Below are positions 26,372-34,250 of a stretch of DNA of 64,000 bases, in pieces. The stretch spans positions 115,490 through 179,489 of the forward strand of contig NZ_FRDM01000008.1 in NCBI RefSeq assembly GCF_900143215.1, in the 5' to 3' direction. The stretch is from Geodermatophilus obscurus. GTDB lineage: Bacteria; Actinomycetota; Actinomycetes; Mycobacteriales; Geodermatophilaceae. A program made the position numbers and the translations under genes. The notes beneath the pieces are model-generated. The model ran no database searches. It was not told the DNA's origin and was given only the letters and a program-made list of their open reading frames with translations. Positions within the stretch are counted from its first letter, which is position 1. Every line of letters begins with the position of its first letter.

Positions 26372-27751
26372 TCAGACGGTGGCGGGCTGGGCGTGCAGGC
26401 CGGCGGCGGCCGCGCCGGTGTCGGGGTCGCCGTAGCCGCCGTCGACCAGCACCGGGCGGCGACCGGAGCGGGCGAGCATCGAGGCGGCGATGGAGGCGCG
26501 GTAGCCCGAGCCGCAGTACACCCACACGTCGCCGGCGGGGACCTCGTCGAGGCGGCCGGGCAGGTCGTGGATCGGGATGTGCAGCGAGCCACGCACCCCG
26601 CCGCCGGCGCGCTCGTCGTCGCGGCGGGCATCGAGGACCACCAGGTCGGGGTCGGCGCCCATCGCCTCGGCGAGGCCGGTGAAGTCGCTGACCGGGTAGG
26701 AGGCCAGCTCCCGGCCGGCGGCCAGGGCCTCGGGGCTGCCGATCGCGGCGCCGGCGAGCCGGTCGATGCCGATGCGGACCAGTTCGCGGCGGGCCTCGGC
26801 GACCTGCTCCTCGGTCTCCCCGATCAGGGTGATCGGGGCGCCCCACGGGACCAGCCAGCCGACGTAGGTGACGAAGTTGGCGATGGCCAGCTCGAAGTTC
26901 AGCGCGCCGGGCAGGTGACCGGCGGCGAACGCGGTGCGGCTGCGCAGGTCGATCACCCACTCACCGGCGGCCAGCCGGCCGGCCAGTTCCTCGGGGTCGA
27001 CCGGCCGGGGCATGGACAGGTCCACCGGCGCGGGGCCGGCGGCGTTGCCCGGCCCCATGTGGGCGTACCAGGCCGGGATCGCCGTGAGGCCGGCGATCAG
27101 CTGGTCGACGAAGGTCTGCTCGTCCTGGGTCAGCGCCGGGTTCACCCGCGCCTGCTCGCCGACGGTGGCGGAGTTCCCGCTGGTCGGGGTGGCCGCGCAG
27201 AACGAGCCGAACCCGTGGCTCGGGAACACCGGGGTGCCGGCGGGAAGCTCGTCGACCAGCCGGCGCACCGAGTGGTACTGGGCGTGGGTGAGCTCGTCGG
27301 TGTGCTCGGGGCCGACCAGGTCGGTGCGGCCGGTGGCGCCGTAGAGCATGGAGCCGCCGGTGAACACCGCCCGCACCTTCCCGTCGGCGTCGGCGAGGAC
27401 ATAGCTGACGTGGTGGTGGGTGTGCCCAGGGGTGTGCAGCACCCGCAGCCGCATCGGGCCGGCGGCGAGCACGTCGCCGTCGGCGACCGCAGTGCGCTCG
27501 TAGGCGACGGTGTCCCCGGCCGGGACGGCGTAGTCGGCGCCGACGGTGCGGGCCAGCTCCAGCCCACCCGACCAGTAGTCATTGTGGAGATGGCTTTCAG
27601 CCACGAGCGCGATGCGGACGTTCCGCTTCTCGGCCAGTGCCAGTACCCGGTCGATGTCGCGCTGTGGGTCGATGACCACGCCGACACCGCCGGCGCTGAC
27701 CAGATAACTGCGGTCGCCGAGGCCGGTGGTCTCGATGATGTCGATCTGCAC
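26372..27751 (-). CDS. Metallo-beta-lactamase fold protein with two rhodanese domains (CstB/persulfide dioxygenase-like)
   Basis: This 459-residue protein has an N-terminal MBL domain with H54-L-H56-N-D58-Y59, the variant metal motif of ETHE1/CstB-type enzymes, plus TPGHTHHH. Two rhodanese domains follow. The first (about 255-350) has LIGETEEQV where the active-site loop should be and so lacks its cysteine. The second (about 365-450) has the loop VYCGSGYRAS with an intact cysteine. The expected role is oxidation of low-molecular-weight persulfides to sulfite and thiosulfate in the cytoplasm. The GTG at 27751 has GAGGAG 8 bases upstream. Confidence 0.9.
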   Translation of the reverse strand: MQIDIIETTGLGDRSYLVSAGGVGVVIDPQRDIDRVLALAEKRNVRIALVAESHLHNDYWSGGLELARTVGADYAVPAGDTVAYERTAVADGDVLAAGPMRLRVLHTPGHTHHHVSYVLADADGKVRAVFTGGSMLYGATGRTDLVGPEHTDELTHAQYHSVRRLVDELPAGTPVFPSHGFGSFCAATPTSGNSATVGEQARVNPALTQDEQTFVDQLIAGLTAIPAWYAHMGPGNAAGPAPVDLSMPRPVDPEELAGRLAAGEWVIDLRSRTAFAAGHLPGALNFELAIANFVTYVGWLVPWGAPITLIGETEEQVAEARRELVRIGIDRLAGAAIGSPEALAAGRELASYPVSDFTGLAEAMGADPDLVVLDARRDDERAGGGVRGSLHIPIHDLPGRLDEVPAGDVWVYCGSGYRASIAASMLARSGRRPVLVDGGYGDPDTGAAAAGLHAQPATV

Positions 27752-27809
27752 GTGAAGGCTCCTCTGTACGGTACGGGGCAGGGGTACCCGTGAAGGAAAC
27801 GGACGTCGG

Positions 27810-28115
27810 TCAGGCGGTCGGGCGGCCCTCGGCGGTCCAGGCGGTCATGCCGCCGGCGAGGTTGGCCACGTCGTAGCCCTGCTGGGCGAGGAACTGCGCG
27901 GCCCGGGAGCTGCGCCCGCCGCTACGGCAGACGGTGATCACCGGGCGGCCGCGGTCGAGCTCGAAGGCGCGGGCGGGCAGCTGTCCCAGTGGGATGTGGG
28001 TGCTGCCGGCGATGCGGCCCTCGGCGAGCTCGGCGGCCTCGCGGACGTCGAGCAGGACGGCCTCGGTGCGGTCGGCGGCCTGGGCGGGGGTCAGCTGGGG
28101 GATCTGCGGGTTCAC
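27810..28115 (-). CDS. Single-domain rhodanese (sulfurtransferase)
   Basis: This 101-residue protein is one rhodanese domain: AVLLDVREAAELAEGRIAGS, then the active-site loop C63-RSGGRSS, ending GGMTAWTAEGRP. It would carry sulfane sulfur as a cysteine persulfide. The start is GTG at 28115. It lies 20 bp after cstR and 58 bp before the MBL-rhodanese gene, whose upstream gap holds an imperfect GTACCCC-type motif (27772-27790). Confidence 0.9.
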   Translation of the reverse strand: MNPQIPQLTPAQAADRTEAVLLDVREAAELAEGRIAGSTHIPLGQLPARAFELDRGRPVITVCRSGGRSSRAAQFLAQQGYDVANLAGGMTAWTAEGRPTA

Positions 28116-28135
28116 GGCTGCTCCGGAGTCGATGG

Positions 28136-28414
28136 TCAGGCGAGGGTCAGGAAGAGGCGCTCGAGCTCGCGCAGGTCGACCTCGCGGGTCTCGCCGTCCT
28201 CGTTGGTCGAGCAGTAGCGCATCCCGGTGGAGACGACGGCGAAGCCGGCCTTGCTCAGCGCCTTGGATGCTGCGGCCAGCTGGGTGACCACGGCCGAGCA
28301 GTCCCGGCCGTCCTCGATCATGCGGACGATGCCGCCGATCTGACCCTCGATGCGCTTGAGGCGCTTGACGACGTCGGCGAGCTCGCCCTTGGGGATGTCC
28401 ACGTCGTCCATCAT
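28136..28414 (-). CDS. cstR: CsoR/RcnR-family regulator, CstR-like persulfide sensor
   Basis: This 92-residue helical repressor has the DUF156 core (KRLKRIEGQIGGIVRMIEDG). It keeps the two cysteines at C39 and C68, 29 residues apart as in the family, but the copper-ligand histidine four residues before the second cysteine is glycine (STGMRYC). That pattern fits persulfide-sensing CstR rather than copper-sensing CsoR. The first of two adjacent ATG codons is at 28414. A matching palindromic operator overlaps its translation start region, indicating autoregulation of the whole operon. Confidence 0.88.
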   Translation of the reverse strand: MMDDVDIPKGELADVVKRLKRIEGQIGGIVRMIEDGRDCSAVVTQLAAASKALSKAGFAVVSTGMRYCSTNEDGETREVDLRELERLFLTLA

Positions 28415-28416
28415 GG

Positions 28417-28432
28417 ATACCCCTGGGGGTAT
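28417..28432. promoter_or_regulatory. CstR/CsoR-type operator
   Basis: The sequence ATACCCCTGGGGGTAT is a near-perfect inverted repeat of the known CsoR-family type (ATACCCC, 2-bp centre, GGGGTAT). It sits 2-18 bases upstream of the cstR ATG, so on the mRNA it covers the ribosome-binding region (CAGGGGTAT). Repressor release would therefore control the downstream sulfur genes. Confidence 0.8.
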
Positions 28433-28501
28433 TGGCAAGGCGGTGGTCGGTGATGGTCGGCACAGCCGGCAGACGGGCGCGGTACACGGGCAAGAACCCC
28501 G

Positions 28502-29040
28502 GTGCCGGCGTTCTGCGCCGCCGGTCACCCGTGCGCGCCACGGCCGAACCACGTCCAGCAGGAGAACGGCATCTGCATCGTCTGCGCCGGGCTGGACGCG
28601 GCCACCGCGGACACGGCGTTCCGGGCCACGGTTGCGGCCGCCGGCGGCCGGCCGCAGCCGGGCGCGCCGTATGTCGACGCGCGCACGAAGGTGGCGCTGA
28701 CCTGCTTCGCCGGGCACCGCTGCGAGACCGCGCCGGCGTACCCGAGGAGCGGCAGCCGGCTGTGCAACCGGTGCAGCGTCGAGTTCGACGGGGTGTACCT
28801 GCTGTGGCATCCCGCCACGAAGCGATCAAGGTCGGCATCCCCTCCGCCGACAGCCGCGTCCGCACGCACCTCGCGAACGGCTATCGGCCGGCCACCCAGT
28901 GGACCGGGCTGGACCACGACATCGTCGTCACCACCGAGCGGGAGGTGCTCACCGCGTGGCGGGCCGCCGGGATCGCGCCGGTGCACACGGCCCCGCGTGA
29001 CGGGTGGACCGGGACCGCACCGGCCGAGCACCCCGGCTGA
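28502..29040 (+). pseudogene. Frameshifted zinc-ribbon / GIY-YIG-like protein gene
   Basis: The first frame (from about 28502) contains two related CxxGH...CxxC units: AAGHPCAPRPNHVQQENGIC, then CAG, and CFAGHRCETAP followed by RLCNRC. It continues to VYLLWHPATK. Restoring one lost base near 28821-28823 joins it to EAIKVGIPSADSRVRTHLANG in the frame ending at 29040. VYLL-HP...KVGI...R...H is the start pattern of GIY-YIG/T5orf172-like nuclease domains. The true 5' end is not clear. It runs opposite to the sulfur operon and seems to be decayed cargo of a mobile element. Confidence 0.6.
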
Positions 29041-29099
29041 CCACCCGGCTGCGGCTGGTCGAGCTCCTCGGCGCACCCGATGCTGCCGGGGACGCCGGA

Positions 29100-29504
29100 T
29101 CAGGTGGCGGAGCTGGCGACCGCCCGCAGCGCGTTCTGCAGCCGGGCCTTGGCGTCGGCGGCGATCGGCTCGAGCTCCGGCCGGCCGGGCACGGTGACCA
29201 TCAACTCCGGGTTGAGCGCAGACACCAGCACTCGCCCGTCCTGGTCGGTGCGGACCACGACGTTGCACGGGAGCAGCAGCCCGAGATCGGGCTCGATCGC
29301 CAGGCCCTGCCGGGCCAGCGGGGCGTTGCAGGCGCCGAGGATGATCTGCGGCGGCACGTCCACGTCCAGCTTGGCCTTCAAGGTCGCGGCCACGTCGATC
29401 TCGGTGAGGATGCCGAAGCCCTGCTCGGCCAGCGCCGCGCGGGTGCGCGCCGCTGCCTCCTCCAGCGGGAGGTCGACGTGCACGCTCATGCCGAAGTCGG
29501 CCAT
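29100..29504 (-). CDS. DUF302-family protein
   Basis: This 134-residue protein has the DUF302 pattern: MSVHVDLPLEEAAARTRAAL, EQGFGILTEIDVAATLKAKL, ILGACNAPLARQGL and DLGLLLPCNVVV, with the conserved ACNP-like and PCN motifs. Such proteins often lie near sulfur- or metal-handling genes; no biochemical function is settled. AAGGAGC lies upstream of the ATG. It is upstream of the cst-like operon on the same strand, separated by the broken zinc-ribbon gene. Confidence 0.85.
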   Translation of the reverse strand: MADFGMSVHVDLPLEEAAARTRAALAEQGFGILTEIDVAATLKAKLDVDVPPQIILGACNAPLARQGLAIEPDLGLLLPCNVVVRTDQDGRVLVSALNPELMVTVPGRPELEPIAADAKARLQNALRAVASSAT

Positions 29505-29888
29505 GACGGGCGCTCCTTCCGGTTCTCGCGGACGTGGGCTGCCGTGCAGCAGGTCGGGGCGGCCGTACCCCCCGCGCAGCTGGCCAGTCGCCCGCGGCGC
29601 CGTGGGTCACTCGCGCCCGTACAGCCCCACGGCGTGTGGGCCCGGGCGCGCTGCCCGGAGTACGGGGGACCGCTGCCTGCGCCGCGGAGAGCCCTCCGTC
29701 GACCCGTCGCGCTCATGCACGCGCGCCACGGCGAGCGAACCCACGTGACGCCCCACGAGGCATGCCCGGGGCTCGAAGGGCGCAGTCGTGTGAGAACTCG
29801 GCGGTCAGCGGTGAGAACTCGGCCGAACCTCATCCCGCGGTGCTGGTCGGAGCAACGGTCAGCACCCCACTGTCGTGAGCGGGACACG
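29505..29888. other. Non-coding right part of the island with a short tandem motif
   Basis: I find no supported gene. A 13-bp motif GTGAGAACTCGGC occurs twice (29790-29802 and 29811-29823, 21-bp period), 66 bp before the right tRNA repeat. Closely spaced direct repeats beside an attachment site can be recombinase arm-binding sites, but this is only a suggestion. Confidence 0.4.
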
Positions 29889-29926
29889 ACCCGCGCAGTG
29901 TGCGTTCGAGTCCCACCGGGGGCACC
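29889..29926 (+). repeat. Right attachment-type direct repeat (displaced tRNA-Leu 3' end)
   Basis: It matches 24429-24466 at 37 of 38 positions. The single change (G24453 to C29913) breaks a T-stem pair and the 5' half of the tRNA is missing, so it is a tRNA fragment. Confidence 0.8.
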
Positions 29927-29963
29927 TCAGGAGGACTTCGGGGACGGGCCATACGGTGACACG

Positions 29964-31676
29964 GTGAGCGAGCCCGAGCCGACGCCGTCCGCCCCGCACA
30001 TGACCCCGGAGCAGTTCCGCCGGCACGGCCACGAGGTCGTCGACTGGATCGCCGACTACTGGACGCGGATCGGCTCGCTGCCCGTCCGCTCCCCCGTCGC
30101 CCCCGGCGACGTGCGCGCGGCGCTGCCGTCCGCCCCACCGGAGGACGGCGAGCCGTTCACGGCCATCCTCGCCGACCTCGACCGCGTCGTCGTCCCCGGG
30201 CTGACCCACTGGCAGCACCCCGGCTTCCTGGGCTACTTCCCGGCGAACACCTCCGGGCCCTCGGTGCTCGGCGACCTGGTCTCGGCCGGCCTCGGCGTGC
30301 AGGGCATGTCGTGGGTGACCAGCCCGGCGGCCACCGAGCTCGAGCAGCACGTCCTCGACTGGTTCGGCGACCTGCTCGGCCTGCCGGAGACCTTCCTGTC
30401 GACCGGTACCGGCGGCGGCGTCGTGCAGGACTCCAGCTCCGGAGCCAACCTCGTCGCGCTCCTGGCGGCCCTGCACCGCGCCAGTGGCGGGGAGACCGTC
30501 CGCCACGGCGTCCGGCCCGACGAGTACACCGTCTACGTCTCCGCGGAGACGCACTCCTCGATGGAGAAGGCCGTGCGGATCGCCGGCCTGGGCAGCGACG
30601 CCGTCCGGATCGTCGAGGTCGACGGCGACCTGGCCATGCGCCCGCAGTCGCTCGGAGCCCGGCTCGAACGGGACGTCGCCCGCGGGTACCGGCCGGTGCT
30701 GGTCTGCGCCACTGTCGGGACGACGTCGACGACGGCCGTGGACCCGCTCGCCGAGCTCGGCCCCATCTGCCGCGACGCCGGCGTCTGGCTGCACGTGGAC
30801 GCCGCCTACGCAGGGGTGAGCGCCGTCGTCCCCGAGCTGCGGGGCCTGCAGGCCGGCGTCGAGTGGGCCGACAGCTACACCACCGACGCGCACAAGTGGC
30901 TGCTCACCGGCTTCGACGCGACGTTGTTCTGGGTGGCCGACCGGGCCGCGCTCACCGGCGCATTGGCGATCCTGCCGGAGTACCTGCGCAACGCGGCCAC
31001 CGACGCCGGCGCCGTCGTCGACTACCGCGACTGGCAGATCGAGCTCGGCCGCCGCTTCCGCGCCCTCAAGCTGTGGTTCGTGCTGCGCTGGTACGGCGCC
31101 GAGGGCCTGCGGGCCCACATCCGGTCCGGGGTGGGCCTGGCGCGGGAGCTGGCCGGCTGGGCCGACGCCGACGACCGCTTCGACGTCGTCGTCCCGCACC
31201 CGCTGTCGCTGGTGTGCCTGCGCCCGCGCTGGCCCGAGGGGGTGGACGCCGACGTCGCCACCATGACGCTGCTCGAGCGGCTCAACGACGGCGGCGAGGT
31301 CTTCCTGACCCACACCACGGTCCGCGGCCAGGTGGTGCTGCGGGTGGCGATCGGCGCACCGACGACGACGCGGGCGCACGTGGAGCGGGCCTGGGCGCTG
31401 CTGTGCGGGGGCCACGACTGGCTGGCCGCCGACTTCGCCGAGTCCGCCGCGGAGCGCGCGCGGGAGCAGACCGAGCGCCGCGCCGCCGCCGAGCGCGCCC
31501 GGGAGGACGCCGCGCGGGAGGAGGCCGCCCGCGCGGCGGCCCTGCAGCCGGTCGACACGCCGGCCGCCCAGGACGAGACGGCGGCCCAGGCGCACGCGCA
31601 GGAGGACCTGCCGCCGCCGGAGACCGCCCCGCGGGCCGAGGCCGACCACCCGGAGGCCGACGCGGCCCCTCTGTAG
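29964..31676 (+). CDS. Pyridoxal-phosphate group II decarboxylase (aromatic L-amino acid decarboxylase-like)
   Basis: This 570-residue enzyme has the family landmarks THWQHPGFLGYFPANTS, then HVDAAYAGVSAVVPE and the PLP lysine in TTDAHKWLLTGFDA. It would decarboxylate an aromatic amino acid such as tryptophan, DOPA, tyrosine or phenylalanine; specificity cannot be read here. After the core (about residue 485) comes a highly charged, alanine-rich tail of about 85 residues (ERAREQTERRAAAERARED) with coiled-coil character, not usual for the family. The start is GTG at 29964. It stands just outside the island. Confidence 0.9.
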   Translation: MSEPEPTPSAPHMTPEQFRRHGHEVVDWIADYWTRIGSLPVRSPVAPGDVRAALPSAPPEDGEPFTAILADLDRVVVPGLTHWQHPGFLGYFPANTSGPSVLGDLVSAGLGVQGMSWVTSPAATELEQHVLDWFGDLLGLPETFLSTGTGGGVVQDSSSGANLVALLAALHRASGGETVRHGVRPDEYTVYVSAETHSSMEKAVRIAGLGSDAVRIVEVDGDLAMRPQSLGARLERDVARGYRPVLVCATVGTTSTTAVDPLAELGPICRDAGVWLHVDAAYAGVSAVVPELRGLQAGVEWADSYTTDAHKWLLTGFDATLFWVADRAALTGALAILPEYLRNAATDAGAVVDYRDWQIELGRRFRALKLWFVLRWYGAEGLRAHIRSGVGLARELAGWADADDRFDVVVPHPLSLVCLRPRWPEGVDADVATMTLLERLNDGGEVFLTHTTVRGQVVLRVAIGAPTTTRAHVERAWALLCGGHDWLAADFAESAAERAREQTERRAAAERAREDAAREEAARAAALQPVDTPAAQDETAAQAHAQEDLPPPETAPRAEADHPEADAAPL

Positions 31677-31679
31677 GCT

Positions 31680-31723
31680 CCCGCCGCGAGCGTGCGAGCG
31701 GGTGGGGGCAGAGGGGTCCTTCT
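31680..31723 (-). repeat. GAAGGACCCC-type hairpin repeat between convergent genes
   Basis: Read on the minus strand it begins GAAGGACCCCTCTG directly at the tesB stop codon, continues CCACCCGCTCGCACGCTCGC, and its matching arm reaches into the last codons of the decarboxylase gene (GGCCCCTCTG at about 31663). It likely terminates both genes. Confidence 0.7.
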
Positions 31724-32605
31724 TCAGCTCTGCAGCGACCGGATGAGGCCCTGCTGGGTGACCGTGGCCACGTGCGTGCCGTCGGCCGCCCAGATCTGGC
31801 CGAAGCACAGCGCCCGGCCGCCGGAGGCCGCGGGGCTGTCGGTCTCGTACAGGAACCACTCGTCGGCGCGCACCGGCGCGTGGAACCACACCGCGTGGTC
31901 CAGGCTGGCGCCGACGTACTCCCCGCCCCAGCCGCCGCCCGTGCGGGCCAGCCCGGCCGAGATCAGGGTCAGGTCGCTGACGAAGGTGAGCGCCGAGCGG
32001 TGCACGCGGTCGTCCCCGGGCAGCCGGCCGGCGACCCGCATCCACACGCAGGTGCGGGTGTCCGGCGGCGACTTCGGCGCCCGGTCGAAGGGGTCCTCGA
32101 GCAGCCGCTGCTCCACCGCCCGGCTGATGGCCAGCGCGGCCGCGGCGCGCTCGCCGTACGGCGCGACCACCTCGGACAGGCTGGGCAGGGTCTCCGGGGC
32201 GGGCACCTCGGGCATCGGGAGCGCGTGCTCGACGACGGGGGTCTCCGGCACCGAGGCGTCGGCGGTCAGCGCGAAGATCGCGACGTCCTCCCCCCGGCGC
32301 CGCTGACAGGCGATGACCCGCCGCGTGCTGAACGTGCGCCCGTCCCGGATCCGCTCGACGGCGTAGCGGATCTCCTCGTGCGGGTCACCGGGCCGCAGGA
32401 AGTACGAGTGCAGCGAGTGCACGGCGCGCTCGCCCGGCAGCGTCCGCGAGGCGGCCATGAGGGCCTGCCCGGCCACCTGTCCGCCGAAGATGCGCTGCAG
32501 CGGCGTCCGCGGCGTCTGGCCGACGTACAGGTCGGTGTCGCGCTCCTCGAGGTCGAGGACGGCCATCAGCGAGGCGGCCTGGCTGCCGCCGTCCACCTGG
32601 GTCAC
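31724..32605 (-). CDS. tesB: Acyl-CoA thioesterase II
   Basis: This 293-residue double-hotdog enzyme hydrolyses medium- and long-chain acyl-CoA. The N-terminal hotdog carries QRIFGGQVAGQALMAA and the HSLHSYFLRPGDP segment; the C-terminal one includes SLDHAVWFHAPVRADEW and ATVTQQGLIR, with the conserved Asp and Gln residues of TesB. The GTG at 32605 overlaps the pyk stop (GTGA). The pair tesB-pyk is conserved in Mycobacterium (Rv1617-Rv1618). Confidence 0.93.
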   Translation of the reverse strand: MTQVDGGSQAASLMAVLDLEERDTDLYVGQTPRTPLQRIFGGQVAGQALMAASRTLPGERAVHSLHSYFLRPGDPHEEIRYAVERIRDGRTFSTRRVIACQRRRGEDVAIFALTADASVPETPVVEHALPMPEVPAPETLPSLSEVVAPYGERAAAALAISRAVEQRLLEDPFDRAPKSPPDTRTCVWMRVAGRLPGDDRVHRSALTFVSDLTLISAGLARTGGGWGGEYVGASLDHAVWFHAPVRADEWFLYETDSPAASGGRALCFGQIWAADGTHVATVTQQGLIRSLQS

Positions 32606-34017
32606 GAGTCGGTACCCACCTCGTGGACCCGGATGAGGTTGGTCGACCCGGGGGTGTTCGGGGGGCTGCCGGCCACGACGACGACCCGGTCGCCCTCCTT
32701 GAGCCGGCCGATGGACAGCAGCGAGAAGTCGACCTGCCGGACCATGTCGTCGGTGTGCTGCACCTCGGGGACCAGGAAGGTCTCCACGCCCCAGGACAGC
32801 GCCAGCTGGCTGCGCACCCGCCCGTCGACGGTGAAGGCGAGCAGCGGCATCCGGGGGTGCAGCGCGGCCAGCCGCCGGGCGCTGCCGCCGGTCTGGGTGA
32901 AGGTGGCCAGGGCCTTGACGTCGAGGGATTCGGCGATGTCCCGGGCGGACCGGACGATGGCGCCGGACCGGGACCGCGAGCGCCGGACCAGCTCGGGGAC
33001 GCGCACGGCGTCGCTCTCGACGGCGTCGATGATCCGCTCCATCGTCCGCACCGCGGCGATCGGGTAGCGCCCCACCGAGGTCTCCCCCGACAGCATCACC
33101 GCGTCCGCGCCGTCCAGGACGGCGTTGGCGACGTCGGAGGCCTCCGCGCGCGTGGGCCGGGAGTTGGTGATCATGGACTCGAGCATCTGCGTGGCCACGA
33201 TCACCGGCTTGTTGCGCTCGCGGGCGGCCTGCACGGCCCGCTTCTGCACCAGCGGCACCTGCTCCAGCGCCAGCTCCACGCCCAGGTCGCCGCGGGCGAC
33301 CATGACGCCGTCGAACGCCTCGACGATCTCCTCGAGGTTCTCCACCGCCTCGGGCTTCTCCAGCTTGGCGATCACGGGGACGGAGACGTCCTCCCGGCGC
33401 ATGACGTCGCGCACCAGGTCCATGTCGCGCGGCGAGCGCACGAAGGACAGCGCGACGAAGTCGACCCCCATGTGCAGGGCGAAGCGGAGGTCCTCCTCGT
33501 CCTTGTCCGACATCGCCGGCACGCTCACCGCGACGCCGGGCAGCGACAGGCCCTTGTTGTTCGACACCTCGCCGCCCTCGACGACCAGGCACCACACGTC
33601 CGGGCCCTCGATCGCCACGACCGACAGCGCGAGCTTGCCGTCGTCGACCAGCAGCCGGTCGCCGACCTTGGCATCCGCGGCCAGGCCCTTGTAGGTGGTG
33701 GAGACCCGCTCAGCGGTGCCCTCGACGTCCTCGACGGTGATGCAGACCCGGCTGCCGGTCTCCCAGTCGACCGGGCCGTCGGTGAAGGTGCCGAGGCGGA
33801 TCTTGGGGCCCTGCAGGTCGGCGAGGATGGCGACGGCGCGACCGGTGCGGTCGGAGGCCTCGCGGACCATGCGGTAGGCCCGCTCGTGGTCGGCGTGCGC
33901 GCCGTGGCTGAAGTTGAGCCGGGCGACGTCCATCCCCGACTCGACGAGGGCGGTGACCTGCTCCTGGGAACCGGTCGCCGGCCCGAGGGTGCAGACGATC
34001 TTGGCGCGTCGCGACAT
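32602..34017 (-). CDS. pyk: Pyruvate kinase
   Basis: This 471-residue glycolytic enzyme makes pyruvate and ATP from phosphoenolpyruvate. Visible motifs include KIVCTLGPAT, MDVARLNFSHG, the active-site IAKLEKPEAVENLEEI with the catalytic lysine, MVARGDLGVE, and the C-terminal allosteric domain (GDRVVVVAGSPPNTPGSTN). The length is typical. ATG at 34017, first gene of the pyk-tesB unit. Confidence 0.97.
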   Translation of the reverse strand: MSRRAKIVCTLGPATGSQEQVTALVESGMDVARLNFSHGAHADHERAYRMVREASDRTGRAVAILADLQGPKIRLGTFTDGPVDWETGSRVCITVEDVEGTAERVSTTYKGLAADAKVGDRLLVDDGKLALSVVAIEGPDVWCLVVEGGEVSNNKGLSLPGVAVSVPAMSDKDEEDLRFALHMGVDFVALSFVRSPRDMDLVRDVMRREDVSVPVIAKLEKPEAVENLEEIVEAFDGVMVARGDLGVELALEQVPLVQKRAVQAARERNKPVIVATQMLESMITNSRPTRAEASDVANAVLDGADAVMLSGETSVGRYPIAAVRTMERIIDAVESDAVRVPELVRRSRSRSGAIVRSARDIAESLDVKALATFTQTGGSARRLAALHPRMPLLAFTVDGRVRSQLALSWGVETFLVPEVQHTDDMVRQVDFSLLSIGRLKEGDRVVVVAGSPPNTPGSTNLIRVHEVGTDS

Positions 34018-34087
34018 GGGTCAGACGCTAGTGGGGCAGCCCGGCGCGCGTGGGGAGGGTGCCCTGTGACGTCGGCCCCCACGCGAC

Positions 34088-34123
34088 GAGGGCCGGGCCC
34101 CGCGGATGCGGGACCCGGCCCTC
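34088..34123 (-). terminator. Hairpin between gltD and pyk
   Basis: Two 16-base arms (GAGGGCCGGGCCCCGC and GCGGGACCCGGCCCTC) pair with one mismatch around a GGAT loop. It follows gltD and precedes pyk, both on the minus strand, so it should end the gltBD transcript. Confidence 0.7.
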
Positions 34124-34143
34124 GGCGGCGAACCGGAACGGCC

Positions 34144-34250
34144 ATCCTTCAGGGTCCCGCTGGCCCCGTCCCGGGTCCCGGCCTGAGCGTGCGAAGACTG
34201 GGGAGGACGGGGTCCTGCTACGAGGCGTGGGGGGAAGGGTGGTCCTTCTG
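34144..34250 (-). repeat. GAAGGACCCC-type repeat, diverged copy after gltD
   Basis: Directly after the gltD stop the minus strand reads CAGAAGGACCACCC and then GGACCCCGTCCTCCCC, CGCACGCTCAGGCCGGGACC and GGACGGGGCC. It is a longer, more diverged member of the repeat family. Confidence 0.55.

Larger units (their letters stand above)
24429..29926. mobile_element. 5.5-kb genomic island inserted at tRNA-Leu, carrying persulfide detoxification genes
   Basis: The segment is bounded by a 38-bp duplication of the tRNA-Leu 3' end. It lies between pdtaR and the decarboxylase gene, inside a gene order otherwise conserved among actinobacteria. It carries five minus-strand genes for sulfur handling, a DUF302 gene and decayed fragments. 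No integrase or transposase remains, so it is probably an immobile remnant or a passenger moved in trans. The right copy of the repeat has a base change that breaks the T-stem, consistent with it being the non-functional displaced end. Confidence 0.7.

Noticed and set aside
28136..28414. Copper-sensing CsoR
   Set aside because: The conserved histidine ligand is missing (glycine) and the neighbours handle sulfur, so CstR fits better.
29889..29926. A second tRNA gene
   Set aside because: Only the 3' half is present and a base change breaks the T-stem, so it is an attachment remnant.
24429..29926. An insertion sequence or complete integrative element
   Set aside because: No transposase, integrase or terminal inverted repeats are visible; only a tRNA-bounded island can be supported.
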